Part shown: piece by piece, positions 1 to 12,013 of the stretch | How the letters are laid out: each line of letters begins with the position of its first letter | Numbering within the stretch: position 1 is the stretch's first letter | Origin: Aspidapion aeneum | Taxonomy: Eukaryota > Arthropoda > Insecta > Coleoptera > Brentidae | DNA: 64,000 nucleotides | Assembly (NCBI GenBank): GCA_963576565.1 | Contig: OY755039.1 | Coordinates: 134,250,095-134,314,094 of the forward strand | Direction: 5' to 3' | Notes under the pieces: generated by a model | Database searches by the model: none | Told to the model about the DNA's origin: nothing | What the model saw: only the letters and a program-made list of their open reading frames with translations | Made by a program: the position numbers and the translations under genes

Positions 1-119
1 AACGGAATTCCCATGTTTTGGCATTTTATCTTCCATACTTTAAGAACTTGTTCCAAGTATATCTTGAAGAGCGTAGGCGAGATACAGCAACCTTGTTTAA
101 GACCTTTATTTACTTGAAA
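1..119 (-). pseudogene. RTE-like LINE reverse transcriptase fragment (cut by window edge)
   Basis: Read on the minus strand, this stretch is nearly identical in DNA to 37,265-37,381, which lies inside the RT domain of the large LINE frame at 36,491-38,911. It covers the RT segment around QGCCISPTLFKIYLEQVLK, the conserved block just upstream of the FADD catalytic motif. The match stops abruptly at 119, where an unrelated inverted-repeat sequence begins, so this is a fragment and not a gene. The left end is set by the window, so its true length is unknown. Assignment to the same LINE family is firm because of the near-identity; I infer it is non-functional. Confidence 0.85.
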
Positions 120-240
120 CAGTTGGGTACAAAATTACTCAATAACCTGATTCATGAAAAAACAAAAAGTCCGCTTTGGGCATCAAAACTTAAAGCATGT
201 CGTACATTATAGGTATACCTATCAATTTTGTACCCAACTG
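120..240. repeat. Small element bounded by a 17-bp perfect inverted repeat
   Basis: CAGTTGGGTACAAAATT at 120-136 is the exact reverse complement of 224-240. The 87 bp between them have no coding signal. The left arm abuts the LINE fragment directly, so this looks like a MITE-type insertion or a hairpin at a breakpoint. Part of the arm (AGCAGTTGGGTA) recurs near 266-278. No clear target duplication was seen. Confidence 0.5.
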
Positions 241-748
241 CGACTAGTAGGTACAAGTAGATTTAGCAGTTGGGTATTTTTTTTTAAAAATTTTATTGGT
301 ATCTTTTCATTGTTGCTGCTGCGCAAGTTTTTAATATGTGCTTACATTTTAAATAAAGAAGAACGAGACAGATCGCGGCGCGTACCCAGGATCTTATCAA
401 TGAAAATATTTTAAAGAAGTGTCACTTTGCCCTAATATGAAAATATTAAAAATCTGAAGGCAAATCCTTTTATACTGCCGCCACAGCAGGGCTTAAAGGC
501 CTGCGAATTAGCATGAAAATGCTTAAATTTGACAGTTGAATGCCGGAGACGGTTTGAAAAACGCCTACAGAAACGAACAAAATATATTGTACACCATTCA
601 TACTCTTTCGTAATATAGTAAGCCAATTATTATTGTGTTGAACACTGGACCACAATTATATCGACGTAGAACCCGTACCCAGAGGGCCTCGATAGATTGT
701 GACAGTTGTTTTATAGTTCAAGCAAGATTCGGGAAAATCCACTTTCAA
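241..748. other. Unannotated AT-rich stretch
   Basis: No supported gene. Short open frames occur on both strands but show no recognisable domain or codon pattern. Nothing structural stands out. Confidence 0.5.
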
Positions 749-1693
749 GAAGCATTTTATATTACTTTTTGGCAAATGGGCAATTCCCCCTATTTTGACC
801 CCGCTGAATCCGAATATCCCTGTTGCCAACTCGAAATATTGACAGGGGCTGAGATATTAAAGATGGCGGCCAAAATGGCGGCGAAATTTTAAATTGCCGC
901 TGGAAAGCCCAAATTGTCACAGGTGTACATTCAAAATATATATTTGTATAATTAAAAAATAATAACATATTATTTTTTTTAATGGCTGCAAAAACCTCCA
1001 AAAACCCCCCCAGACCCCCCAAAATCTGAAAGTTTGAGGTTTTTTCAAATTTTCTTAAAAACTAAGCTTTGTAGATTTATTGTAGACAATAAAATTCCCT
1101 TTTCAACATGGTATAACTTAATAAAGTTTGACTAATAACAAGCTCTCCAGCGGCGTCCGTTAATTCAAGTAATTAAAAAAAGTTGAAAAAATACCTATGT
1201 TTTTTCCAAGTTTATTTAATTTTTTTAAAAACTAATATCTACAGAAAACCATTACCATATTACATTTTGGTATACTTAATAAAATTTCCTTCAAAATGAC
1301 GTATAACATGATTTTATAAATAAAACTTCAGGGGCATCCGTAAATTAAATTAATTTTGAAAAAACAGAAAATAAACCATTTTTGTTACACGTTTTATCTA
1401 ATTTTCTCAAAAACTAAGCTTTTGGGGGTGATTTCAACAAATCATTAAAAAAAACATGTTTTTCATAGGTTTTATTCAATTTTCATAAAAACCAAGCTCT
1501 TTATCAGAAAACGTGTTCTATACTTCGTCATAGCCAATAAAATTTCCTTTCAAACGATGTATAACGAAGTGGAAGTTATTTAATATTCACCGCTCCAGTG
1601 GTGTTCTTAATTTAAAGAAACTATTTAAGATCAATCCAAACTAATCAATTTTGTGTCTTATTAGCTTTTCGGTGGATAATAAAGAGCGGCGGA

Positions 1694-1834
1694 TAAAAGG
1701 TCGAAAGTACAAAAGGTCGAAAAAATAAGGTGGAAGGTACAAAAGGTCGAAAAAACAAAAGGTCGAAAATGCAAAAGGTCGAAAGTACAAAAGATCAAAA
1801 AACAAAAGGTCGAAAGTTCAAAAGGTCGAAAGTA
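1694..1834. repeat. Minisatellite of AAAAGGTCGAAAGTAC-like units
   Basis: About nine imperfect copies of a 12-16 bp unit containing AAAAGGTCGAAA. The open frame on the minus strand here (repeated FDLL/TFCTF) is only a translation of the repeat. The same motif in the opposite orientation (TTCGACCTTTTGTA) occurs at 33,950-34,045. Confidence 0.85.
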
Positions 1835-2151
1835 TGAGTACCTAATTATGATTATGCTCCCCCCAAACCGTTGCATAAGATTCACCACTTTATTTTTGGT
1901 TCCATATGCTTAAAAAAATAACCAAAAACACCTGTGTCAAAGTTACTACTGTTACTTTCTGCACAAAAATATTGCTTAGGGGGGGCCATGGCCTCTCCCC
2001 TTATAACCACCGGTGTTTTTTTGCTTTAAAGAACTTATTTAGATAAATCAAAATATCTAATCTAATCAAAAAACTGTTTATTTTAATTTGGAAACATTTT
2101 ATTTTAGTAGGTATAAATTACGAACCTTTTTGAAGTATTTATCATAACATT

Positions 2152-2324
2152 CAGTGGCGTATATAGAAAAATGTTTCGGGGTGGGCCCGAGGCAGTTTTG
2201 GGGGGGGGGGCGAGACCCCATAAGGGCATATTTTATGCTATTTTATGTTTGTCTTCATGAAATATGTCGAAAATATCTAAAAAAATCTTAGCTTCGGGGG
2301 GGGGGGGGCATATATACGCCAGTG
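2152..2324. mobile_element. hAT-type MITE with perfect 8-bp target duplication
   Basis: The element starts CAGTGGCGTATATA and ends TATATACGCCAGTG (one mismatch between the TIRs) and is flanked on both sides by ATAACATT (2,144-2,151 and 2,325-2,332). An 8-bp duplication and a CA(G)NGG TIR are hallmarks of the hAT superfamily. The interior holds two runs of G (11 or more) near each end and no coding capacity. Confidence 0.88.
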
Positions 2325-3179
2325 ATAACATTAACCTCACTTTGTAACATATCATTTAAAAATAAATTGTCTTATCCTCAATAATGAATAAAGGCACATG
2401 TTTTTCTGAAAATCTTAGAAAAGATATTTTAATATGAAACAGAAACTGATTATTTCAGTTATTTTTGAAAATAAGTTTATATTAGTACGCCCCTGAAGCA
2501 TTAAATATGGCAACAACCCGACATTTTAATAAAGTTTTTAAAAGAAAATGTTATGTTCTACAATAAAGTATACTACATATTTTTTCCTAAAAAGTGTAGT
2601 TTTTGAGAAAATTTTGAAAAACCTATAATAAACATGTTTTTTCTAAATAATCCCAATTTACGTACGCCACTGAGGAGTTACTTGCTTTTCCTAACCTTAT
2701 TGGCCAATACATCGTTGGAAAGGGAATTTTATTCTCCACAAAAAACTATTATTTTTGATAAAAAGGTTAATTTTCGAGAAAATTGCATAAAACAGAAAAA
2801 AACCGGTTTTTGGGGGTTTGGGGGGGATTTTGTCCGTCCCTGTCGATTTTTCGAGTTGGCAACAGAGATATGCGGATTCAGTGGGGTCAAGTTAGGGGGA
2901 AAAGGTCTGTTGCCAAAAAGTAATATGATTTGCTTCTAGATCGAAAACGGAAAGCCTTTTAAAATAATATGCTCTGACTATTGCCAGTGTATGTATTCTC
3001 GAATGTGTTAGAAGAAGTACTCCCTCAAAATCAGGTGAAAGTCAAGCTGCGCATGCGAAATAACTTCATTTCCGCATCTCTATTGTTCCTGACATGGGAA
3101 GATCCTCATTCTCACTCTCACCGGTTTAAAGAATTCATACACAGAGGTTAGCAGTGCGGCTCCGGTTTAAAAGGGAGAT

Positions 3180-3300
3180 ATAAAACTGCGACATTTAAAA
3201 GAGCGACATATCAGTCAGCAATATTCAAAAATAAACCACTACTAAAAATAGCGACATATCAAAACATCGACAATTCAAAGTAGCAGTAGAAGTAGAAACG
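3180..3300. repeat. Short AGCGACATATCAAAA-type minisatellite
   Basis: Imperfect repeats such as GCGACATATCA and AGCGACATATCAAAA recur here, matching the longer tracts at 30,190-30,430 and 55,345-55,420. No coding function is implied. Confidence 0.6.
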
Positions 3301-3322
3301 TTTATTGGCTATTCTTTTAGGG

Positions 3323-4686
3323 AATGGGACAATTCGCCGCGGCCGATACGCCGCTGCCGATTCGCCGCGGGACAATTCGCCGCCGGCCGATTCGCCGCGG
3401 GGACAATTCGCCGCGAGATTTTTTATGTTGTGATGTTACCATTGTTTAAACAGTTTTATTTAGCTTGACTTCACATGATATATTTGTTTATTTGTTTGAT
3501 CATAACTTTTTCAAACTTTTCCAACTAGTTATTTGGTGGTTAGTATAATACAACTCAACATTTTTGCATCAAACTCGGAACTTTGAGATCTTTCAGGTCG
3601 CTGATTATTATTTTTAGCTTAACTTTTAAAAAATAAAAATGTCAGTCCCATAATGGCGCACTTTCTTAATTATAAACCGATGTGCCTCAAAATAGGGGGG
3701 GCCTGATGCCTCTCGGGGGGGGGGGCGAATTTTATGCTCTTTAATCTTTTTATTCATGAAATATGTGAAAATTTTCGAAAAAATCTTAGACTTGGGGGGG
3801 CCTAGGCCCCAAGGAATCCGCCATTTTCAGGTTTTAAAATTTAAATCAAAAATTGTATTGAGTTACCTTAGGCACCCCGATGCTTCAAAGTTGAGGCAAA
3901 TCGATTTATAAATAAGAAAGTGCGCCATTGTGGAACTGCCTTTTTGATTTTTTTAAATTTAAGTTAAAAATAATAATCAGCGACTTGAAAGATCTCAAAG
4001 TTCCGAGTTTGATGCAAATCGGTACATAAATGGGAAAATCCGCCATTTTGGATACACCATTTTCATTTTTTTAAATTTAAGTAAAAAATTGTATTAAGTT
4101 ACCTTAAACGCCGCGATGTTTCAAGTTTGAGGTAAATCGGTTAATTAATAAGAAAGTGCGCAATTGTGGACCCGCCATTTTGATTTTTTTAAAGTCTAAG
4201 TTAGAAATCATAATCAGGGACCTAAAACACCCCAAAGTTCCGAATTTGATGCATATCGGTTCATAAATAGGATAGTCCGCCATTTTGAATACGCCATTTT
4301 GTTTTTTTTTAAGTTTAAGTTAGAAATCATAATTAGCGACCTGAACACCCCAAAGTTCCGAGTTTGATGCATATCGGTTCATAAATGGGAAAATCCGCCA
4401 TTTTGGATCCGCCATTTAGGATCCGCCATTTTATTTATTTTTCTAATAAAAGAAATTGTTGAATTGTATACTAACACCAAATACCTAGTTGGAAAAGTTT
4501 CAAAAAAGTTATGATCAAATAAATAAACAAATATATTATATGAAGTTAAGGTAAATAAAACTGTTTAAACAATTGCCAATGGTAACATCATAAAATAAAA
4601 AATCTCGCGGCGAATTGTCCCCGCGGCAAATCGGCCGGCGGCGAATTGTCCCGCGGCGAATCGGCCGCGGCGAATTGTCCCCTATT
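3323..4686. mobile_element. 1.36 kb foldback element with GC-rich tips
   Basis: Left arm 3,323-3,563 and right arm 4,456-4,686 are imperfect reverse complements of about 230 bp. Each tip is a small array of GGGACAATTCGCCGCGG and GGCCGATTCGCC motifs, strikingly GC-rich in AT-rich surroundings. Inside the tips, both arms share a sequence with TTTGTTTATTTGTTTGATCA and TCCAACTAGTTATTTGG. The interior is a degenerate ~120-200 bp tandem repeat marked by AATCCGCCATTTTGGAT and ATCGGTTCATAAAT; a G-run block near 3,700-3,810 resembles the small hAT MITEs. No transposase is present. Superfamily is unresolved because no clean target duplication was found. Confidence 0.8.
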
Positions 4687-7164
4687 CATTTTTTTACATA
4701 TATAAAAGTCTAGACGCTGTATGAAGTCCGCTAAGCAATAAAATCTCTTGAGTAGGTAAGTCGGTGGTTCTCAAACAATAAATTATATTTTTGGAACATG
4801 ACAATATGACATGACATGACACCATAAACGGTGCGAGCAAGTAGTCCGTCGCAGTTGGTTTACAGAAAAACCAAGATAATTGTTTTAAAAATAAGATATC
4901 CAACATCAAAAAACTGGACTAACTTTTTTTTATATCAAGTTTTTAGGGTACCTCCCCCTTCCACTTTTTTCAAAGTTGGGAAAAACAAAAAAAAATTCTG
5001 TAGGAATCATAGCAATGTTGGTCTTATTGAAAAAACCAAAAAGTAAATCGGAATCGGTTTAGTCTTTTTTGAGATAATAGCATTTTTATGTAAAATTTTG
5101 AAGGGTCATATCTCAGGAACTATTTTTTTGCTCGACTTCCGGTGATCACAGCCCTTGATTGAACCTATTTTTGCGGTAAAAAATTAATTTGTGGCTTTAG
5201 ATGACACCCACTTACCCTGTACATTTCAAAAACAGCATTTTTTAAATTTCAATTATTTGCCTATATCTCGAAACAGAGACGTCAAAATGAAAATTTTATA
5301 ATAACTAAATTTTATATACCAGGTTCTATACATCTCAGAAAACAATTTTTAGATTAGTTTGGTACTTTTTGAGTTTTTGCCAAAAAACCATAAAAATTTG
5401 CCAAAAAGTGGTCTTATTTTAAGACGCCGACAATTTATTTTAATTATCGCGACGGCAACAGATGCGTTATTGTATGGGCTTGCAAAAAAAGTTATCATAA
5501 GTCATTACCGTTAAAATTGTGTTCCAGGTGTAACTTATTACGCCATGTCAAATTTTCTATTTCGACATATTTATGCCTATAGCGGGGAGTGGGGAGCTCA
5601 AATCAAAAAAATGCAAGAATCCATTTCGATTTACTCTGTCGATGCCTATTGGTGTGCCAAATTTCAAAGCTCTCCGATTAGTTTGAATCTCGAGTAAAAG
5701 GATTCTTAAATAATTTTGTTTTAAGACCGCTGATTTAGCCCACTCATATTTTGCCGAATACAGTGAACCAGTAGGATGTCTGGTACGATCAAGTACAGCG
5801 AGGGCATTCTAACTTAACTGACTTACTGCTCAAAAAGCGATAACATTTTTTGGAGATTTAATCCGATATCGGACTTCTTATAACGTACCGACTTTAAATG
5901 CAAATTATACCAAGTCTTAAAAAATGGTACAAAAATGTAAATAATATAGTACAGTAATTTAAAAAGACATACTTAACAAAAAAATTACATTAAATTAAAA
6001 TATTATTTTACAATTTTTTACTTCGTGAAATGCAAGTAGATATAAAGGTATTAGGGACAAACGCATACCGTAATTAAATCGATTTATATGGAATGTTGTT
6101 TTCAGATAATCTTTAACAGTGTAAAAACAATGTTTGAGCAAAAAGATTTTAGTATTCCGTTTAAATTTATTTAATGAAAGATTTTTATTTTTGTAAGTTT
6201 AATATAAAAATTAAAATTAAGGGAGTTTGCTTTTAATTTTAATTTTTTATGGTGTGGAATTTTCAATATGTCGCTCTTCATTATAGGTTATATAGGAAAC
6301 CGTAAAATTAATTGCTTGAGTTTTAGCACTTATAATGTAAACGAATACAGCACCATTTTCAAGACAAGAGTGTATCTGTAGCGTAATATAAAATTTAGAA
6401 TCTAATAATTGCAATAAATTTAATTCTATAAACTTTTTTACATTCTTTATGGAATTTTTAAAATATTATAATTAAAAAACTATTCTTTAAGTTTTGCGCC
6501 TCTTGAAGGCCAGGATCGAAATAAGCGCCTTGTACCTCGTAGCCTAGTTACGGCGCTGATTTGCAGAGGCGTGTTGACCTACTTTGAAGGGCTGGCCATT
6601 TTCAGGTCCGTGTAAAGGACACCCTTATGCAGTTTTCATCTCTTATTGTGACAATCAAAAGCCACTCATTGCGTAAATAGGCAACCGGGAGTATTGGAAT
6701 ATTACGTATATGTTGACGATACGGTGACGTGAAGGTGGCGCGCCTAAAACGAAGAGTCGAAGTGGATTAGAAGTATTTTTCCATTCTCAAAGTGGTATAA
6801 TCGTTAAAGGCAAGTTATTTATTTGTACTGACTAAAACTGGCCCTCCTATAAAATATTCGAAATCTCCAACGTGTTTGGGTCCCTGCTGTGGTTTTACAA
6901 AGATCTGCCGGGATTAGGCAAAACACATTAAAAGGCATAAGGGTTGCGGTGTCTGAAAACTATTAATGCGGTTACCGTGGCCATTAAAGTTGGGCAAAAT
7001 TACTAGGATAGACCGATTTAGAATTTTGGAAGACGTGCTTTATGAATAATTTTCTATATTCCGACACAGACAGTTCAAGACCAACAAACCTGAAGCCACT
7101 AGAATATTAAGAAGGTATAAAGCGATTCGACTACCTTGACTCAACACTCAAAAAAATTAGTTAT
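4687..7164. other. AT-rich sequence without recognisable genes
   Basis: No supported coding region or RNA. The stretch contains dispersed-repeat style phrases (for example TACCCTGTACATTTC near 5,213) but no bounded element could be defined. Confidence 0.5.
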
Positions 7165-7426
7165 TAGACACTTATTGGAATAAAACCTGACCTTATTTAA
7201 ACATCGACCCTATAGTGCAGCTGCTCTGCTTCAAAATTCGGCCTTTGTGTATTTAAAAACCGGATTTATTAGTGTCGGTATTTATTAAATGAAAGTTAGC
7301 GTCTTTCTTATTAAATTTGGCTTTGGAATGTCAATTTTGAGAGGTCAGCTGTTAGTTTCTGTGTAAATATGTCAAAATAAAGTCGACTCTAAAATAAAGT
7401 CAGGTTTTTCTTCCAATAAGTCCCTA
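7165..7426. mobile_element. MITE with ~35-bp inverted termini
   Basis: TAGACACTTATTGGAATAAA at the left pairs with the reverse complement of the right end (TTCCAATAAGTCCCTA), and the match continues inward through CCTGACCTTATTT / CCTGACTTTATTT. About 260 bp, no coding capacity. A TA duplication is possible at the edges but cannot be separated from the TIR. Confidence 0.65.
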
Positions 7427-7528
7427 TTAAGTATCTAGTTTATGGCATTTTTTTTTAAACGGCCAAAATACGCAATTTTAAGTCACACACGAAACTATAA
7501 TCGTAACAAAAACATTTCATGTAAAAAA

Positions 7529-7840
7529 AAGCCAAGTACGCGAAAATGGTATTTCGTAGAAAGAGTTGAGATAAAACTATAGCCAAGTTCCCCAATACAT
7601 ATTTCAAAATGAATATTTCTTAATAGTTTTTGAAATGTTTTTTTTTTAATTACAGCCAAACTTCTTTACGTTTAGTTTAGCACTGTGCACTAAGAGTCAT
7701 TTGCCAGCCGTAATAGTTAAGTTTAGAAAAACATTTCCAAACTAGTAAGAAGTTTTCATTTTGAAATTTGTATTGGAGAAATTGGCTTTACTTTTATCTC
7801 AACTCGTTTTACGCCATACCATTTTCGCGTACTTGGCTTA
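7529..7840. mobile_element. Foldback/hairpin element, ~95-bp arms
   Basis: Left arm 7,529-7,622 begins AAGCCAAGTACGCGAAAATG; the right arm 7,742-7,840 ends with its reverse complement. The arms share GAGTTGAGATAAAA and TTTCAAAATGAA with scattered mismatches. The loop is about 120 nt. It is a non-coding inverted-repeat element; transcription would give a long imperfect hairpin. Confidence 0.75.
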
Positions 7841-7849
7841 ATTTTCTCC

Positions 7850-8480
7850 TATGGTTTTATCATAGTTCTTATCAGCCTTCCAAAGCTCAGCTCTCTAGCG
7901 TTTCTGGAAATGGGCAATATTACTTTTACATAACTTTACATTTATAGGGCAGGGAAGTTAATTAAAATTTTGAGTTTTAAATTTTTTTTCCATAGTTTTT
8001 TCATAGTTTCTATCAGTCTGCCAAAGCTTAAATCTCTAGCGTTTCTGGAAGTGAGCAATGTTACTTTTACATAACTTTACATTTATAGAAGAGAGAAGTA
8101 AATTAAAATTTTAAGGTTTTTGAATTTATTCCTATCGTTTTATCATAATTCCTATCGGCCTTCCAAAACTCAGCTCTCTAGCGTTTCTGGAAGTCGGCAA
8201 TGTTACTTTTACATAACTTTAAAGTTATGGGGGAAGGAAAAAAATTAAAATTTTGGGGTTTTTTTCATATAGTTTTATCATGGTTCCTATCAGTCTACCA
8301 TAGCTCAGCTTTCTAGCGTTTCTGGAAGTGGGCAATGTTACTTTTACATAACTTTACATGTATAGTGGAGGGGAATAAATTTTAATTTTGGGTTTTTTAA
8401 ATTTTTTCCAAGGGTTTTGTCATAATATTTATCAGTCTGTTAAATTTCAGCTTTGTAGCATGTCTGGAAGTACAGTAGAA
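7850..8480. repeat. Tandem array, ~140-bp unit, about five copies
   Basis: GCGTTTCTGGAAGTGGGCAA or close variants occur at about 7,898, 8,038, 8,179, 8,318 and (degenerate) 8,459, a spacing of 139-141 bp. Each unit also contains CATAGTTTTATCAT, CTATCAGTCTGCCAAAGCTC and TTACTTTTACATAACTTTA. It adjoins the hairpin element 7,529-7,840. Confidence 0.88.
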
Positions 8481-9020
8481 TTTTGATGATCTATACATGA
8501 GTGAGTGTTTAAAATTTCGTAAATACTTTACTACTTTATGGAAGAAACTTGGAGGGGTTGTTAGTCTCTATAACATTATTTTTGGGATAACTTTTTTCCA
8601 TACCATAGCATAACAAGGCAAAGATTAAAAAATTGCTTGCTTTGGTTACGAGACATTCGTTTTTCTTGAATTACTTCTTAAAAAAAGACAATGTAATATA
8701 CAGTTTCAATGCGCTAATATAGATAAACCTATACATGGGTATATTCGTTTCATAAAACTAAACTTCTCCAGTGAATTAATCTGATCATTATTGAGTTGAT
8801 CCGGTGCTAAATCTATATACTAAGTATAAATGCCTAAACGACAGGTCCGTATTTATTCACATTTTGCTCTTTTGTTTATTTGAGATTTTTCTATAAACGA
8901 GCATTTTTAAGTGACGAGCATTTTTAAGTGAGTGAACAATACTTGGATTTAAAAGTACAGTTGTATATCATAATGGATTTTAAACACAGTTAATAAAAAT
9001 CTTAATATCTCAAAAACCAT
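8481..9020. other. AT-rich stretch without features
   Basis: No gene, RNA or bounded repeat was recognised. Confidence 0.5.
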
Positions 9021-9039
9021 AACAACTTTTGCCAGGGGG

Positions 9040-9370
9040 ATTTCACAGTTTATTGAGTGTTTTCATGTTTTCAAAATTTCCCTTTCCCATTTATGAACCG
9101 ATATGTATCAAATACGGACGTTTAGGGTGTTTAAGGTTGGTCAAAATAAAAAAAAAAATAAGCAAAATAGCGGACCCAAAATGGTGGACTCTCCCATTTT
9201 TTAACCGATATGTATCAAGTACGGAACTTTGGGGTGTTTTTATCGATAAAATGTGCAGATGAAACACAAAATAGATATATGAATTAAGTGATCTTAGGCA
9301 CTGCAAACTTTCAAGTTTGAGACAAATCGATTTAAAAATAAAGAAATCCGCCATTTTGGATCCGCCATTG
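9040..9370. repeat. Solo copies of the 3.6-4.4 kb interior repeat
   Basis: AACCGATATGTATCAA(A/G)TACGG, CCAAAATGGTGGA and AATCCGCCATTTTGGATCCG match the tandem unit inside the 3,323-4,686 foldback element, without its GC-rich tips. Confidence 0.65.
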
Positions 9371-9585
9371 TTGTAATAAAAAACGTAAATTGTAGTTTTA
9401 CCAGGTTACCAAACACTACACCTACCAAATTTCAACACTTGACTTAATGGATTTAACTTTACTTAACAAAACCAAATTTCAAGAAAATTGCGTAAAGGAT
9501 TTTTTAAAGATGTTTTTGTATAAATAATAATATATCTATTTTGTTTTTCATCCATACATTTTATCGAAAATTTTTTTTTTAGTCC

Positions 9586-9668
9586 GGTTCCGAGTTGGCC
9601 CGGCGCCCAGATGGCGGCGCCGAGTTGACCCGGCGCCCAGTTGGCGACGCCGAGTTGGCGGCGCTTAG
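9586..9668. repeat. GC-rich minisatellite
   Basis: About four imperfect units of GAGTTGGC(C)CGGCGCCCAG / GTTGGCGGCGCCGA, sharply GC-rich against AT-rich flanks. The open frames on both strands through this block are a by-product of its composition. Confidence 0.75.
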
Positions 9669-9804
9669 TTTTCCCATTCCGAATCACAACGCTGCAAGCA
9701 TCACAGGATATTGTGAGCATTGCAATTCCAAACTCCATGCAGCCGTCATTGTAGAAGATAGGTTTTCCGGTAATCCTGATCGCAAATACTCTACCTGACC
9801 ACAA

Positions 9805-11160
9805 TATTTTGATTATAAATTCTATCAGAGAAAAAGTAGAAACCCATATGGTTGGGAAGAATTTCCGAAGTTGTAGTGATTTTGATATAAATTGGCACGA
9901 TTAATAAACTTATGAAGACATTTACAAAAATCATATTTTTTTTTCCGGCGACGTAATATATGCGGCACACTTTAGTCTGAAACCCCAATATTTTGGCCAA
10001 AAATACCAAAAACTAACTTAACAATAAAACTGTTTAGTTATATATTTTTTAAAGCTAAATAACGGCACCTTAAAATACTAGCATGATTGGCTTCATTGCC
10101 AAAGCAGACTTCGAAATATCGTTGTCTGAATTTGACATTTCCTGACAATGAGCAATTGTTTTTTTATTGTTCATTATTTTTCACTAACTTTAATGTGCTA
10201 TTTCTAAAAAATGCGAGGAGTTATAGAAAATTTTGGGAATGATTTTTTTAACTAAAGGTAAGTAGATTATTTTTTGACAATTTCAGTCACAGGGATTTTA
10301 AACTTATTCTTTAAATACCAATGATGCCAAAATTGAGCAAGAAATGCATGATTTTTTTTTGTCGATATTTCATTGGACTAACAAAAAAGCTTTCAAGAGC
10401 TTTCATATTAATTTTTGTAAAAATATTTTTGTCCTGATATGTACTTTCCGGAGTACATACACTGGTGGTGCGAAAAGGTGCGACAGTCACCAAATTCGTT
10501 ATTAAACATGACCGTACATATTCTGATAAACAAAAAGTACCTATTCTAGTGCATTTTAATTTGTGTTTCCATGTGTCTTCTATATAGATAGTAATGAGCA
10601 AAGTGCCTTCAAAGAAGCAAAATGAATCATAGATATCAAAACTCCTGTCTTAGCAATGAACTTTAAAAAACAAAGGAAATATTCAAGATGGTCGGCAAAA
10701 TAAATAGGAAATTAATAGAGACTGCAAACATTTAAAGCAGACACCATCTGTTTTAGGGTATTTGGAGCATCTACATTCAAATATAGAATACATTTTATCG
10801 GTGAACGGGGGGAAGATCATTTAGAATGCAGGGAAGGGGGGTTAAATAGATTAAAAAAGTAACATTTGACACGTGATACATCGATTAAGGGGTTTTTGTG
10901 TACTCTGAATCCAAATATAATGCTTAAAATAAATGGATCCATGCTAGCCTATGAGTACACTTCAAGTGAAGCCTTGAAAACAGTTTTTTGTAAATATCTC
11001 AGAAACCAAAGCTCTTACCAAGTTTTTTGTTAACACAAATTATTGTCCAAAATGTTATGGTCTACTATATTTTCCAGACAGCATATTGATACGATGCTTC
11101 GTTAAAAAGTTAGAATTTTTTTATAATTTTAATTGTCACGAAACTGTCATCACCATTAAT
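9805..11160. other. AT-rich stretch without features
   Basis: No supported gene or bounded repeat was recognised on either strand. Confidence 0.5.
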
Positions 11161-11412
11161 AGATTTTAACCAAAATCTAATCAGCTCGTTATAGTGTCGA
11201 ACTCTATTTTACCTGAAAATTTTATGAAAATTGGTTCAGCGGCTTAGGAGCTATCGTATTACGGACAGAAATAATATACACACAGACACACACACAGAGA
11301 CATCAGGACGATTTGGTAAGATTTTCGGAGTTATCTCAAAAATTGTTTTTTCGTCAAAAATAATACCTTCTCTAGCCATTGCTACGCGGGCTAGGAAGGT
11401 AAAAATAAATTA
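11160..11412 (+). repeat. 3' end of a dispersed repeat: (CA)n plus terminal hairpin
   Basis: The phrase AAAATTGGTTCAGCGGCTTA followed by a CACAGACACACACACAGA microsatellite and a hairpin built from CTAGCC / GGCTAG extended by CCTTC / GAAGG (11,370-11,399) has the look of the 3' end of a non-autonomous element. The tip GCGGGCTAGGAAGGTAA recurs at 55,980-55,997. I cannot assign the class; a Helitron-like end was considered but the CTRR-T signature is not clear. Confidence 0.5.
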
Positions 11413-11967
11413 GAGGAAAGTCGACTAATATGGGGTAGGCACGATTTTTTTAAATAAAAACCAGAACGAGAAAAACTGTTTAGCATCCCCCTGGGGAGGG
11501 GAGTCTATAAATAAATTGTGTACGGATTACTAGGCACGACTAAACTCCTATATGAATTTTTATTTTAGTCTCTACCGCTTCCCCGCTTAGGGAAGAGGGG
11601 TGCTGGGACAGGTTTCTGAATTCCATCGCCTTCTTAATTTAGAGAGGGGTGGGGGAGTTCTTATTATAATTCAATTTTAATGTCCGATTTTAAAAAACTT
11701 GGTTAAAAAGGGGGACAGCTCAACAGCTGCCCTTCTCCCCCCCCCTGGATACACCATTTGCTAAGGGTGACTTAGGGGATAATTGAGTAAATTATGTTCT
11801 TTTATTGTCTTGGTTGAATTTAGCAAATAGAACTATTTCCATGATAAACTGTTCACGTTCATTAAAAAGGTAAAGTTTTGACCCACAAATAAAAGGGGGG
11901 AAGGGGTGATTAAATGGTTACAAAACTTTTTATTCCTTATATTTCAGTCCTGCGGACCAAAATACTT

Positions 11968-12013
11968 AATTTGCCCCTATTACCCCCCAGTGGGGGGGTA
12001 ATAGGGGCAAATT
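11968..12013. repeat. 46-nt near-perfect palindrome
   Basis: AATTTGCCCCTATTACCCCC at 11,968-11,987 is the reverse complement of 11,994-12,013, leaving a 6-nt centre. A very stable hairpin in single-stranded form; the sequence on either side is unrelated. Confidence 0.8.

Larger units (their letters stand above)
749..2936. mobile_element. 2.2 kb inverted-repeat element with internal tandem repeats
   Basis: The segment 749-848 aligns as an imperfect reverse complement with 2,837-2,936: both contain ATATTACTTTTTGGCAA, a CCCCCT tract, GACCCC(G/A)CTGAATCC and TTGCCAACTCGAAA. Between the arms, a ~200-250 bp degenerate unit recurs, recognised by AAAAACTAAGCT, an AATAAAATTTCCTTT block, and CTCCAGCGGCGTCCGT (for example near 1,150, 1,330, 1,560 and, inverted, near 2,660). 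A related unit stands alone at 35,635-35,850. No transposase is visible, so I infer a non-autonomous foldback-type DNA element. The outermost ends are not resolved. A hAT MITE (2,152-2,324) and a GGTCGAAA minisatellite lie inside it. Confidence 0.6.

Noticed and set aside
9463..9804. Overlapping frames of 113 and 67 codons as a small gene
   Set aside because: Both run through a GC-rich minisatellite and have no recognised domain; coding looks compositional.
11370..11412. Helitron 3' end (hairpin plus CTRR)
   Set aside because: The hairpin is good but the sequence after it (GTAAAAATA) lacks a CTRR-T terminus.
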